Source of the DNA: Acidimicrobiales bacterium | GTDB taxonomy: Bacteria; Actinomycetota; Acidimicrobiia; Acidimicrobiales; Iamiaceae | Length of the DNA stretch: 38,310 bases | Assembly (NCBI GenBank): GCA_025463985.1 | Contig: JAODBM010000102.1 | Span: 1 to 38,310 of the forward strand | Direction: 5' to 3' | In this document: piece after piece, positions 8,863 to 16,914 of the stretch | Layout: every line of letters starts with the position of its first letter | How positions within the stretch are numbered: position 1 is the stretch's first letter | Notes under the pieces: model-generated | The model's database searches: none | What the model saw: the letters and a program-made list of their open reading frames with translations, nothing else | What the model was told of the DNA's origin: nothing | Position numbers and translations under genes: made by a program

Positions 8863-9936
8863 ATGAGGTCGGTCGTGGCTCGCATCTCGTCCTTGGGCGC
8901 GCTGATCTTCGTGGCGCTCGCGCTCGCCGGTGCACCAGCGGTCGACGCCGCGTTGTCCACCCGTGGTCAGGTGCCGGCGCCGGCCCCTGCGGCGACGGCG
9001 CCGACGGTGCTCAGGCTCCAGAACGGTTGGTACACCTACTTCCGCTCGAGCGCGGCCGCGGCGTTGAACGTCTCGGGCGTGGTGCATCTCAAGGGCGCGA
9101 TCGCCACGTCAGGGACTAACCCGGTTGCGTTCACGATGCCGACCGCGCTCCGCCCGACGAGGGACGTCTACGTGCAGGTCGATCTGTGCAACGCCACCAA
9201 TGGGCGCCTCTGGATCAAGCCGACTGGCGTGGTGACGGTCCAGGCGGAGAGCGGGGCCTTCTCGAACGCCCAGTGCTTCACCTCCCTCGATGGGGCGTCG
9301 TATGCGTTGAGCGCCGGGACGGGGCTCACCCTGGTCAACGGCTGGACGGGCGCACCGTTCAGCACCAGCCAGCCGACGGCCTCGGTCGTGTGGGGAGCGG
9401 TGCATCTGAAGGGCGCGATCGCCTCGGGCACGACCAGCTTGGCGTTCACCCTGCCCGCCAAGATGCGCCCGGCGACGGTGGTCTACGCGCCGGTCGATCT
9501 GTGCAACGCCACCAACGGGCGGCTCATCATCCAACCGAGCGGCACCGTGTCGGTGCAAGTGGAGGGCGGGACCTTCTCGAACGCCCAGTGCTTCACCTCG
9601 CTCGACGGGGCATGGTTCGCGCTGAGCGGCACCGCGGTCACGCTGGTGAACGGCTGGACGGGTGGGCCGTTCGGCACCGCGCAGCCCGCCACATTGAGCG
9701 CCTGGGGCGTCGTGCAGTTCAGGGGCGCGATCGGCTCGGGGACGAACTCCCTGGCCTTCACGCTGCCCACCAATCTGCGCCCGAAGACGGTCGTCTACGT
9801 GTACGTCGATATGTGCAACGCCACCAACGGCCGCCTCATCATCCAGCCCAACGGCCAGGTCAGCGTCCAGGCCGAATCGTCGTTCTCGAACGCCCAGTGC
9901 TTCACGTCCCTCGAGGGAGCGTCGTTCCTGCGATAG
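8863..9936 (+). CDS. Secreted three-module Cys-pair repeat protein, paralogue 4
   Basis: The 357-residue protein starts at an ATG with GGAGGT eight bases upstream. The signal peptide MRSVVARISSLGALIFVALAL ends near VDA-A and the linker QVPAPAPAATAPT matches paralogue 3. The three modules are again paired-Cys units; the last ends QCFTSLEGASFLR just before the stop, so the protein has no C-terminal anchor, sortase signal or membrane segment and should be released or bound non-covalently. It is the last gene of the array. Its stop lies four bases from the end of the convergent cbiO-type gene, leaving no room for a separate terminator. Confidence 0.88.
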   Translation: MRSVVARISSLGALIFVALALAGAPAVDAALSTRGQVPAPAPAATAPTVLRLQNGWYTYFRSSAAAALNVSGVVHLKGAIATSGTNPVAFTMPTALRPTRDVYVQVDLCNATNGRLWIKPTGVVTVQAESGAFSNAQCFTSLDGASYALSAGTGLTLVNGWTGAPFSTSQPTASVVWGAVHLKGAIASGTTSLAFTLPAKMRPATVVYAPVDLCNATNGRLIIQPSGTVSVQVEGGTFSNAQCFTSLDGAWFALSGTAVTLVNGWTGGPFGTAQPATLSAWGVVQFRGAIGSGTNSLAFTLPTNLRPKTVVYVYVDMCNATNGRLIIQPNGQVSVQAESSFSNAQCFTSLEGASFLR

Positions 9937-9940
9937 CTGG

Positions 9941-10726
9941 TCAGCGCCGCCGGAGGGCGAGGTTGGTGATGAGCAACAGGTCGTGATCGGCGAGCAGCTC
10001 GTCGGGCGGACCCGTGGCGGCGAGGCGGTGGTCCTCGCCGAAGACGACGGCGCGGTCGGCCAGCAGGGGCAGCGTGTCGAGGTCGTGGGTGGCGAGCACG
10101 ATCGTCTTGCCGGCGGCGTTGAGCTCGACGATCAGCTCGATGAGCCAGCCCTGGGTGCGGGGGTCGAGCGCCGCGGTGGGCTCGTCGAACAGCAGCACCT
10201 CGGGGTTCATGGCCAGCACCGAGGCGATGGCGACGCGCTTCTTCTCGCCGCCCGACAGCTGGTACGGCGCGCGCTCGGCGAGCGGGGCGATGTTGAGCAT
10301 GGCCAGCGTGTCGTGGACGCGGGCCTCGACCTCGGCGGCGTCGAGCCCCATCGTCAGCGGGCCGAACGCCACCTCCTCGCGCACCGTCGGCGAGAACACC
10401 TGGGCGTCGCTGTTCTGGAAGATGAACCCGATGCGGGACCGGAAGCCGCGGTTGCGCTGCTCGTCCTCCAGGCCGGTCTCGGTGATCTCGGCGCCGAACG
10501 CCCGGTAGGTGCCGGCGTCGGGGAACAGCAGCCCGTCGAGCACCTTGAGCAGCGTCGACTTGCCGCAGCCGTTGGCGCCGAGCAGGGCCAGCTTCTCCCC
10601 CGCCTCGACGGTGAGCGAGACGCCGGCCAGCGCCGGGAACCGGCCGAGGTAGGCGTAGTGCAGGTCGTGCACCTCCAGCAGCGGCTCGGACGGCACGCCG
10701 GCAGGTGACGAGCTCTCAGAGCCCAC
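9941..10726 (-). CDS. cbiO: ECF/Cbi-type nickel or cobalt transporter ATPase
   Basis: The 261-residue ATPase energises metal uptake together with the CbiQ and CbiM proteins encoded just upstream. It has Walker A GANGCGKST (about 50-58), the Q-loop in FIFQNSDAQ, the signature LSGGEKKR, Walker B VLLFDEPTAALD and the H-loop ATHDLD, all intact. FQNSDAQ(V/L)F is typical of CbiO/EcfA-type ATPases. A longer frame extends upstream, but the GTG at 10726 is preferred because it overlaps the end of cbiQ by 11 bases and starts the conserved part soon after. It is the last gene of the operon and converges on the repeat-protein array. Confidence 0.92.
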   Translation of the reverse strand: MGSESSSPAGVPSEPLLEVHDLHYAYLGRFPALAGVSLTVEAGEKLALLGANGCGKSTLLKVLDGLLFPDAGTYRAFGAEITETGLEDEQRNRGFRSRIGFIFQNSDAQVFSPTVREEVAFGPLTMGLDAAEVEARVHDTLAMLNIAPLAERAPYQLSGGEKKRVAIASVLAMNPEVLLFDEPTAALDPRTQGWLIELIVELNAAGKTIVLATHDLDTLPLLADRAVVFGEDHRLAATGPPDELLADHDLLLITNLALRRR

Positions 10727-11651
10727 GGTCGAGCCCGACGAGCGCGCCCGCGGCCACGACGGCCACCGCGATCCAGGCGACGTCGAGCGCCCGCAGGCGG
10801 AACGCCGAGAGGGTCCGGGCGTCGCCGACGTAGCCACGCGCCACCATCGCCTGGTGGACCTCCTCGGCCAGCTGGTGCGACTTGCCGAACAGCGCGCCCG
10901 CGCTGGCGGCCACGAACGCCCGGCCCGACCGGCCGTCCTCGGCGCCGACCGTGCGGGCGCGGCGGGCCTCGTACATGTCGGTGACCGAGCCGAGCAGGTG
11001 GAACAGGTAGCGGTAGGCGACGCCGAGCACGAGCACGAACATCCGGGGCACGAGCAGGGCCCGCAGCGCGGCGAGCAGGCGGGTCCAGCGGGTGGTGGTC
11101 GTGAGCAGCACGGCGACCGAGACCGAGGTGGCGACGCGCAGCACGATGCGGGCGGCGCCCGTGAGGCCCGGCGCGGTCATGCCGACCCGGTGCCCGAACC
11201 ACGAGCCGAGCGGCACCACCACGTGCCCCTTGGTGATCAGGTTGAGCGTGGCCGGCAGCACGACGATGCCGGTGAACAGCGGGATGGCCAGCCACACCCG
11301 CCGCACGAACGCCCCGAGCGGCAGCTTCGACAGCACCGCCAGCACGAGCGTGGCCGCGTAGGCGACCACGAGCACCGGGATCTGCTGGACGAGCGACACG
11401 GCCACGAGCAGGCCAAGCAACGTCACGAGCTTCACCCGGGCGTCGAGACGCTGGAGGAGGCCGGGCTGGGCGGCGGCGTCCTCGGCGAACAGCGCAGCGC
11501 GCACGACCCCGGCCGCCGCATCGATCGTCCTCGTGACGTACGTGCCCTTGCGCCGCCGCCCGCTCGGCGCGCAGGCGCACAGCCCGACCTGCGGTTCGAG
11601 CAGCCAGCGCGCCGTCGGCACCGGCGCCGCCGGGGGCAGCGTCGCCGTCAC
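10716..11651 (-). CDS. cbiQ: ECF/Cbi-type transporter transmembrane subunit CbiQ
   Basis: The 311-residue T-component couples the ATPase to the substrate-binding subunit. It starts at a GTG that shares GTGA with the stop of the cbiM gene, indicating translational coupling. After an ~50-residue N-terminal stretch with CAC, the conserved LLQRLDARVKLVTLLGL segment opens the membrane domain, followed by about five hydrophobic helices. The cytoplasmic coupling region has the Ala/Arg motifs of the family (YEARRARTVG and VHQAMVARGYVG). The family assignment is firm; whether the metal is nickel or cobalt cannot be read from this subunit. Confidence 0.92.
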   Translation of the reverse strand: MTATLPPAAPVPTARWLLEPQVGLCACAPSGRRRKGTYVTRTIDAAAGVVRAALFAEDAAAQPGLLQRLDARVKLVTLLGLLVAVSLVQQIPVLVVAYAATLVLAVLSKLPLGAFVRRVWLAIPLFTGIVVLPATLNLITKGHVVVPLGSWFGHRVGMTAPGLTGAARIVLRVATSVSVAVLLTTTTRWTRLLAALRALLVPRMFVLVLGVAYRYLFHLLGSVTDMYEARRARTVGAEDGRSGRAFVAASAGALFGKSHQLAEEVHQAMVARGYVGDARTLSAFRLRALDVAWIAVAVVAAGALVGLDRGL

Positions 11652-12958
11652 GCCGGCACGGCCGCCGCGGCGTCGCGGTCAGGGGCCTCCGCGGGGGCAT
11701 CGTGGGCGGAGTTCTCGACGCGGTCGGCGGCAGCGCGGAGGTCGACATCGGGAGCGCCGCCCGGATGGCCGGAGTCCTGGACGCGGCCGGCGGCAGCGCG
11801 AAGGTCGACGTCGGCGGCGTCGTCCGGGTGGCCGGCGGCATCACCGTGCCGGCGGCGCTGGCGGGGACCGACGAGCGCGCTCAGCCCGAGCACGACGCCG
11901 CCGATCACCAGCGTGCCGACGAGGGCGGAGACGAGGTAGGCGACGGTCGGGTGCCGGGCGCCAGCGAACCCGTAGCCGTCGAACAGCGCGCCGTGCCAGA
12001 ACCCGGCGTACCGCTGCAGGCCGTGGGGCACGGCGTCGAGGTGGTAGGCGGCGAGGTCGAGCTGGCGCGGCGAGGACTCGCCGAACGCGGTGCCCGGAGC
12101 GAGGAGCCCGAGCGGGGTGAGCAGCACCATCACCGCGAGCCCGATCAGCGCCCAGCGCCAGCCCGTGCCGCCCCCGCGCCCCGGTCGGACGGGGCCGGCC
12201 GCGCCGCCCCGTGCGCCTTGGCCTGAGGCTGGTTCGGGCTCGGCGTCGACGGCGGCCGGGCGGTGCCGGAGGCGCGCGTGGGCGGGGTTGAGGCGCAGGA
12301 CGGGCTGGTTGGCCCGCTGCAGGTAGCCGAGCACGCCGACGGTCAGCGCTAGCTCGACGACGCCGGCGACCAGCAGGTGAGCACCCAGCACCGCGGGGAT
12401 CGTCTGGGACAGGTGGAACGGGGCGTAGAGGGGCGCGCCCTGGGCGTCGTGGAAGAGCGTGGGCTGCAGCCCGAGCTCGATGGCGACGCAGAGCGCGCCG
12501 GCGTTGATCCCGACGTAGCCCCCGACGCCGGCGGCCACCGCTCGCCGGCGAGACGTCAGCGCCGATCGTCCGGCGGCCAGCCGGTAGGTGCCGTAGCCGA
12601 CCATGGGCATCACGAGCGCGAGGTTGAAGCAGTTGGCGCCGTAGGCGAGCACCCCGCCGTCGCCGAAGAACAGGGCCTGGATCAGCAGCGCGGTGCTCAC
12701 CGCGATCACCGCCGCCCACGGCCCCAGCAGGATCGCCACCAGCACCCCGCCCGCGGCGTGCGCGGTCGTGCCGTTGGGCACCGGCACGTTGAACATCATC
12801 ACCACGAAGCAGAACGCCGAGCCCAACGCCAGCAGCGGCACCGACCGGCTCGTGACCACCCGTCGCACCCGCCGCCCCGCCGCCCACCACGCCGGCACCA
12901 TGCCCGCGCCCAGGCCCGCACACGTGGCCGGACTCAGGTAGCCGTCAGGGATGTGCAT
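11648..12958 (-). CDS. cbiM: CbiM-type nickel/cobalt-binding subunit fused to a PDGLE (CbiN-like) domain
   Basis: The 436-residue protein is the substrate-binding (S) component. The ATG was chosen because it gives the diagnostic N-terminus MHIPDGYLSP, whose His2 is a metal ligand in this family, and because GGAGG lies just upstream; a longer frame exists but would bury this N-terminus. Residues 1-260 hold the CbiM helices with the conserved FNVPVPNGTTAHAAGG and NAGALCVAIELG regions. A linker leads to a PDGLE-like domain (about 285-375) that replaces CbiN. The last ~60 residues are hydrophilic and contain a duplicated PDVDLRAAADRV-type segment, an unusual tail. It is first in the cbiMQO operon, with Nur-box-like sites upstream. 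Confidence 0.92.
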   Translation of the reverse strand: MHIPDGYLSPATCAGLGAGMVPAWWAAGRRVRRVVTSRSVPLLALGSAFCFVVMMFNVPVPNGTTAHAAGGVLVAILLGPWAAVIAVSTALLIQALFFGDGGVLAYGANCFNLALVMPMVGYGTYRLAAGRSALTSRRRAVAAGVGGYVGINAGALCVAIELGLQPTLFHDAQGAPLYAPFHLSQTIPAVLGAHLLVAGVVELALTVGVLGYLQRANQPVLRLNPAHARLRHRPAAVDAEPEPASGQGARGGAAGPVRPGRGGGTGWRWALIGLAVMVLLTPLGLLAPGTAFGESSPRQLDLAAYHLDAVPHGLQRYAGFWHGALFDGYGFAGARHPTVAYLVSALVGTLVIGGVVLGLSALVGPRQRRRHGDAAGHPDDAADVDLRAAAGRVQDSGHPGGAPDVDLRAAADRVENSAHDAPAEAPDRDAAAAVPA

Positions 12959-12986
12959 GGAGCCTCCGCTCGACGGCCCACGCTTG

Positions 12987-13041
12987 TTGCGAGAGGGTCG
13001 CAGCCACTCGGCAACGTAAGCCTGTTGCGACCGTGATGCAA
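12987..13041 (-). promoter_or_regulatory. Three overlapping Nur-box-like operators upstream of cbiM
   Basis: A perfect TTGC-N9-GCAA lies at 13025-13041 within a longer inverted repeat, CCTGTTGC-N9-GCAACAGG (13021-13045). Two further copies with one mismatch each overlap at 12987-13003 (TTGC-N9-GCAG) and 12998-13014 (TCGC-N9-GCAA). This spacing equals the tTGCaa-N5-ttGCAA consensus known for the nickel-responsive Fur-family repressor Nur. The sites are 29-85 bp before the cbiM start. A Fur-family gene lies at 15042. Binding is inferred. Confidence 0.62.
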
Positions 13042-13045
13042 CAGG

Positions 13046-13699
13046 CATCCTGCGGCCTCTGAACGGGTTGCGCTTATTCGAGCAGTGGGCGCAAGACTTG
13101 CGGAGTGCCTGGGGTCATCCGGCGAGGGCTTTCGAGGTCGGCTGTTGCGCTGCCAGGCGACGTCTCGATGTGGGGGCTCGGTGCGGAGCGAGAGGGCGGG
13201 CTTCTGAGCACCCATCGTCGGAACAGGGTCTTTAAATGCTCTGTTGAGCCGCGGTTGCCATAGCGACTGCGGGTCGTCAGAAGTAGCCGCCAATCTCGTG
13301 TCGCATGGCAAGGCCGGCGTGCTGGACCAATCTCGTTGGGCCTAGTCCCAGGTAATCGATCGCACAGGCGCTTGGGCCCCAGGCGTCGCCAATGATCATC
13401 AGACCCGCCTTGGAGTAGCGACGAGGTGCCGGCGTTCCGCGCGATTGGGCAGCAGGGACATGTCGGCGCGAAGTGGCTGGCTCCTGAGTCGGTCCTTCCA
13501 CATAGGACGCTTCGTCGACAATCCTGCACATGACTGAGTACCGCTGTGAGTCGCAACCTTTCCTCCGAGGGCCCGAACGACCGCCTCCGGCGGCGGTCAA
13601 ATCCACGCGCTCGTGACCGTGCGAAGTCGGCCGCAGCAACTTGATCGGACTCGCCCGCCTCTAGGTTGTTCGTCTCAGCAAAAATGAGCTGGAGGAGCG
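13046..13699. other. Intergenic stretch without a confident gene
   Basis: This region separates the cbiM promoter from the GH5 gene. Two overlapping minus-strand frames (13074-13556 and 13277-13639) are open, but neither shows a recognisable domain, a good RBS or consistent codon bias. GC content drops here relative to the cbi operon. It may be decayed sequence. The GH5 promoter should lie in its right end. Confidence 0.5.
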
Positions 13700-14905
13700 G
13701 TGAGGCGAACGGCCATAGGTGCGCTGGCGGCGCTCATTGCGACCTCGGTGCCGGCTTGCACCTCAAGAGGGTCGATGACCGACTCGGCTGCTCCGTGTCC
13801 GCGTACGCCATCGCCATTGGCGCTGCACGTCGCCCGGCATCGCGGACGCGCGGAGCTAGCCGACGATCGAGGCGCAGTGGTGCACCTGAAGGGTGCAAAC
13901 GTCCGCTTCGAGCGCCGCGGGGCCCTACTGCCGACCTTGTACTCCCACACCCAGCTGCAGGAAATTCGGCGGTCTGGAATCGATTCCGTTCGTCTCATTA
14001 TCCGCTGGGTCGACCTCCAGCCCCGACCGGGGCCGCTCGATCTGGCGTACGCAGCTCGCGTCGATCAGTTCCTATCGCGCGCTGGTGCAGCGGGGCTTCG
14101 GGTGATCCTCGACCCCATTCACCCCGGCGGCAACGCAGCGCCAGATAACTTCCTTCCCCGCTGGGCTAATGGCGGCCGCGCGGTCAGTAGCCAAGACGTC
14201 ATACCAGCACTCGACCGGCATGGCGCGGACTACTTGACCAGAGTCATACGTCGCTGGTGTGATTCGCCGGCCGTGGTCGGGATAGATCTCGTGAACGAGC
14301 CCTATGAAGACACGCGTGCCGGCACTAGCCTCGCAGACCGCTACCGTCGCCTCGTCGACATCTACCGCCGTTTGATCAAGGCAGTTCGCGGCGTCGACCC
14401 TTCTACGATTATTGCGCTCGAGCCGTACTACGGCTTCTCACGAATGCCCGGGCCACTGCTGGCCTCGCTGGCTGGCCCGAACCTGGTCTGGTCGCTCCAC
14501 GACTACAGCACGGGCGGGCCGGGCGACGGATACTCGCCTGGCGGCTACCGGCGGCTCGGCGCATACGATGTCGGCGGCAGCACCAGTCGAGGCCACTACG
14601 CGACCGACCCAACGAACAGGGCGCGGCGCCAGCGCGAGCAGATGGCCCAACTTGAGGTGCAGCGGGCCGCAGCCATTGACGCAGGAATGCCTGTGTGGGT
14701 GGGCGAATTCGGCATCCCCTGGCGCTGGACCGGCCGGCGTGAATTTCTATGCGACAAGGTCCGTCTATATCGGGAACTCGGCTGGTCCTGGACTATCTAT
14801 GACCTCGATAGTCGCATCGATCCGGCATTTGGGCTTTGGGATCCGGCCACGCTCAGGTGGCTACCGGTGGCGCACGCCATAGCCGGAGGATCGGGCGTCT
14901 GCTAA
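13700..14905 (+). CDS. Secreted glycoside hydrolase, GH5 (cellulase-like) fold
   Basis: The 401-residue protein is a probable exported endo-glycosidase. The GTG start has GGAGG just upstream. The N-terminus is a signal sequence ending VPAC, a possible lipobox although Pro at -2 is unusual. The TIM-barrel features of GH5 follow: VVHLKGANVRFE, the SVRLIIRWVDLQP strand, the acid/base glutamate in LVNEP (E200), the SLHDYS region and the nucleophile in VWVGEFGIPW (E336). Substrate is not readable; a beta-glucan or the organism's own exopolysaccharide are both possible, since the polysaccharide region begins nearby. Its lower GC3 resembles that region more than the adjoining metal genes. Confidence 0.85.
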   Translation: MRRTAIGALAALIATSVPACTSRGSMTDSAAPCPRTPSPLALHVARHRGRAELADDRGAVVHLKGANVRFERRGALLPTLYSHTQLQEIRRSGIDSVRLIIRWVDLQPRPGPLDLAYAARVDQFLSRAGAAGLRVILDPIHPGGNAAPDNFLPRWANGGRAVSSQDVIPALDRHGADYLTRVIRRWCDSPAVVGIDLVNEPYEDTRAGTSLADRYRRLVDIYRRLIKAVRGVDPSTIIALEPYYGFSRMPGPLLASLAGPNLVWSLHDYSTGGPGDGYSPGGYRRLGAYDVGGSTSRGHYATDPTNRARRQREQMAQLEVQRAAAIDAGMPVWVGEFGIPWRWTGRREFLCDKVRLYRELGWSWTIYDLDSRIDPAFGLWDPATLRWLPVAHAIAGGSGVC

Positions 14906-15041
14906 CTACCGTCCGCTCCCCCGAACACGGTGACTTTGAGAGGGCGGTTCCTGGCGACGTTCAAAAACCCGTCCTCCACCAAGCGTCGCACCCTGCCGCA
15001 ACCTCGCTCAACGTCGGTGCCGCCAGACCTAGGCTCGGTCT

Positions 15042-15485
15042 GTGATCGGGGGTCGACGTTCCGCAGCGATCGAAGCCATCCGGGCCGCCGGTGGCCGAGT
15101 CACCGCGCCCCGCCAGGCCGTGCTCGACGCCGTGCTCGACGCCGACGAGCACCACTTCACCGCCTCCGACATCGTCGCCGCGATCCACCACACCAAGCAG
15201 CCCACCGACCGGGCCACGGTGTATCGCACGCTCGAGCTGTTGACCGAGATCGGCCTCCTCGACCAGCTGCAGCTCGACAGCGGTGCCGCCGTCTACCACC
15301 GTGCCGACCACCCCCACGGCCACCTGCTGTGCAACGAGTGCGGCAGCGTGGAAGAGCTGCCGTCGGAGGTGCTCGAAGACGTCGTCGGCCGCATCGCCAG
15401 CCACGCCGGCTTCGTGGTCGACACCGCCCGCGTCGCCCTCAGCGGCGCCTGCCGAGCCTGCGCGGCGAAGGCGGCGGTGGGCTGA
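15042..15485 (+). CDS. Fur-family metal-responsive repressor (Nur/Zur-like)
   Basis: The 147-residue regulator has an N-terminal winged helix (residues about 8-82, with RATVYRTLELL as recognition helix) and a C-terminal metal-binding dimerisation domain. Candidate ligands are H37/H38, the HxHxH cluster in DHPHGHLLC (H90, H92, H94), C97/C100 and C137/C140; the two CxxC pairs make the structural zinc site. The start is a GTG without a strong RBS. Its position about 2 kb from the cbiMQO operon, and the TTGC-N9-GCAA operators there, suggest nickel sensing (Nur), but Zur or Fur remain possible because these ligands do not decide the metal. Confidence 0.9.
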   Translation: MIGGRRSAAIEAIRAAGGRVTAPRQAVLDAVLDADEHHFTASDIVAAIHHTKQPTDRATVYRTLELLTEIGLLDQLQLDSGAAVYHRADHPHGHLLCNECGSVEELPSEVLEDVVGRIASHAGFVVDTARVALSGACRACAAKAAVG

Positions 15486-15500
15486 GCTCGCGGGTTGTGG

Positions 15501-15515
15501 GCGCCGCTGCGGCGC
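15501..15515. terminator. Hairpin between convergent genes
   Basis: GCGCCG-CTG-CGGCGC forms a perfect 6-bp GC stem with a 3-base loop. It lies in the 56-bp gap between the stops of the Fur-family gene and the alpha/beta hydrolase gene and could serve both. There is no T-run, as is common in high-GC actinobacteria. Confidence 0.45.
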
Positions 15516-15541
15516 GCACCGACCGGGCCGGCGCGTGAACG

Positions 15542-16510
15542 TCAGAAGGACGCGGCGAGCGGACCGTCGAGCAGCTCGAGCACGGCGGCGGCGAAACGGT
15601 CGGGCGCTTCGAGCATCGGGTAGTGGCCGACGCCATCGAGCGTGATCAACGGTGCGTCCGGGCGGGTGGCGACGAACCGCTCCGCCATGGCGTAGACGGC
15701 GATCGGGTCGAGGTCGCCCCAGACCACGCCGACGGGCGACGGGTGGGACTCGATGGCGCCCGTGAAGCGGCGCTCCTCGGCCCGCCGATCCTCGATGTAG
15801 CGGATGGTGCGGGGCAGGAGGCTGAGCCCGCGGTCGCGCTGGGCGAGCGCCACGATGCAGTCCAGCTCGAAGTCGTCGATCGGCATGTCGGGGGCGAACG
15901 TGCCGGCGACGCCGCCTCGGAACGACACCCCGCCGTCGGCGCCCACGAGGTCGTTGCGCTCGTCGGGCAGCCCCAGCAGGAGCTGCTGGCCGATGCTCAA
16001 CTGCGCGAGGTCCATGTAGATCGAGCCGTTGGACAGGACCCTGCGCCCGACCGTGAAGCCGAGCGTGCCTTCGAGCGATCGCGCCAGCATCTCGCCCCCG
16101 ACCGAGTCGCCGAGATCGTGGGTGACGAGGTCAACATGGGTGAGCCCGAGGTGCGCGATGGCCGCCTCCGCACCATCGGCGTAGAGACGCAGCCCGTAGC
16201 GCAGATCAGGCTTGTCGGAGAGCCCGAACCCGAGATGATCGACGACCACGACATCGCGCTCGGCCCGCAAAATCTCGAGCACAGGTCGCCAGTCGAACGA
16301 GCACGTCGGGAACCCGTGGAGGACCAATAGCGGCGGCTTGCCGACATAGGTCGTGGCGAGGAACCGGGCGCACCAGACCTGGTGTGGGCCGACGGTGATG
16401 TGCTCCCCCGCCGCCTCCCATTTGGTGACGGCAGCATCGACGTCGCCAACGTCCGCATCCCGCATCGTCGGCGCTGATCCCTCACGGCTGCTGGCCGCTC
16501 CCCTGTCCAT
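15542..16510 (-). CDS. Alpha/beta hydrolase, haloalkane dehalogenase/MEST-like
   Basis: The 322-residue protein has an alpha/beta-hydrolase fold with an aspartate nucleophile. Motifs are the oxyanion HGFPTCSFDW (about 65-74), LGFGLSDKP, the nucleophile elbow THDLGDSVGGE (D132), an acid in VVWGDLDPIA and the catalytic His in GVGHYPMLEAPDRF (H296). The HGFPTxSFDW, SHD(Y/L)GD and LSNG(S/G)I elements recall MEST-like relatives of haloalkane dehalogenases and epoxide hydrolases; substrate is unknown. The ATG at 16510 is preferred over an upstream in-frame start because GGAAGG lies seven bases before it. It converges with the Fur-family gene. Confidence 0.88.
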   Translation of the reverse strand: MDRGAASSREGSAPTMRDADVGDVDAAVTKWEAAGEHITVGPHQVWCARFLATTYVGKPPLLVLHGFPTCSFDWRPVLEILRAERDVVVVDHLGFGLSDKPDLRYGLRLYADGAEAAIAHLGLTHVDLVTHDLGDSVGGEMLARSLEGTLGFTVGRRVLSNGSIYMDLAQLSIGQQLLLGLPDERNDLVGADGGVSFRGGVAGTFAPDMPIDDFELDCIVALAQRDRGLSLLPRTIRYIEDRRAEERRFTGAIESHPSPVGVVWGDLDPIAVYAMAERFVATRPDAPLITLDGVGHYPMLEAPDRFAAAVLELLDGPLAASF

Positions 16511-16631
16511 GGGCCAACCTTCCCACGTCCCGTGATCGTTCGCCGCCGGCCGAGTCCCACCGCACGCTCGTTCGACGGTGCTGCGATCAGTCACCAGAAC
16601 GACTCAACGCAGCCTCGCTCCGTGCGGCGCG

Positions 16632-16793
16632 TCAATCGCTCTCTCGCACGAAGGCGCCGCCGACCATGCGGAACGTCGCGCTGCACACGTCGCAGCGGGC
16701 CTTCAGCGGACGTGGCCCTCGCCTCGTTCCAGTGGCGTGATAATGGATCTTGCCAGGGCAGTCCTCGTCCGGGCAGCCCGCAATAATCTCCAC
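16632..16793 (-). CDS. Small zinc-ribbon protein (53 residues)
   Basis: A 54-codon frame reads from a GTG at 16793 to TGA at 16632. It opens VEIIAGCPDEDCPGK and contains C7, C12, C34 and C37, i.e. CxxxxC plus a CDVC knuckle, with HYH and a basic RRGPRPLKAR stretch between them. This is the pattern of a small zinc ribbon. An in-frame TAG sits three codons upstream of the GTG, so the start is fixed; the RBS is weak (GAAG). Overlapping frames on both strands lack such a pattern. It could bind nucleic acid or be a regulatory mini-protein; the function is unknown. Confidence 0.62.
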   Translation of the reverse strand: MEIIAGCPDEDCPGKIHYHATGTRRGPRPLKARCDVCSATFRMVGGAFVRESD

Positions 16794-16914
16794 CGGCCAC
16801 TTCTACCGTCGGGTAACCGGCGAGTGCATCGCCCATTGGGGTGGCTCTGCGTGTCGATCGCCCGTTCGCAACCTCGGGGCCATCTCGAGCGCCGCCGGCT
16901 CTCAGACGTGGCCG

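Larger units (their letters stand above)
5575..9933 (+). repeat. Twelve ~300-bp coding modules in four tandem genes
   Basis: The modules recur about every 310 bp within each gene, three per gene. Each begins around NGW and ends at CFTSL(D/E)GxxF. Highly conserved DNA words such as CAGTGCTTCAC (encoding QCFT) recur at nearly every module end. The similarity is highest between the second and third modules of genes 3 and 4 (about 8180-8805 against 9310-9930). Confidence 0.88.

Noticed and set aside
12959-13200. Cobalamin riboswitch upstream of cbiM
   Set aside because: The conserved B12-box core was not seen; the region is explained better by TTGC-N9-GCAA operator repeats.
13074-13639. Two overlapping minus-strand frames of 160 and 120 codons
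   Set aside because: No recognisable domain, RBS or neighbour support; they overlap each other in different frames.
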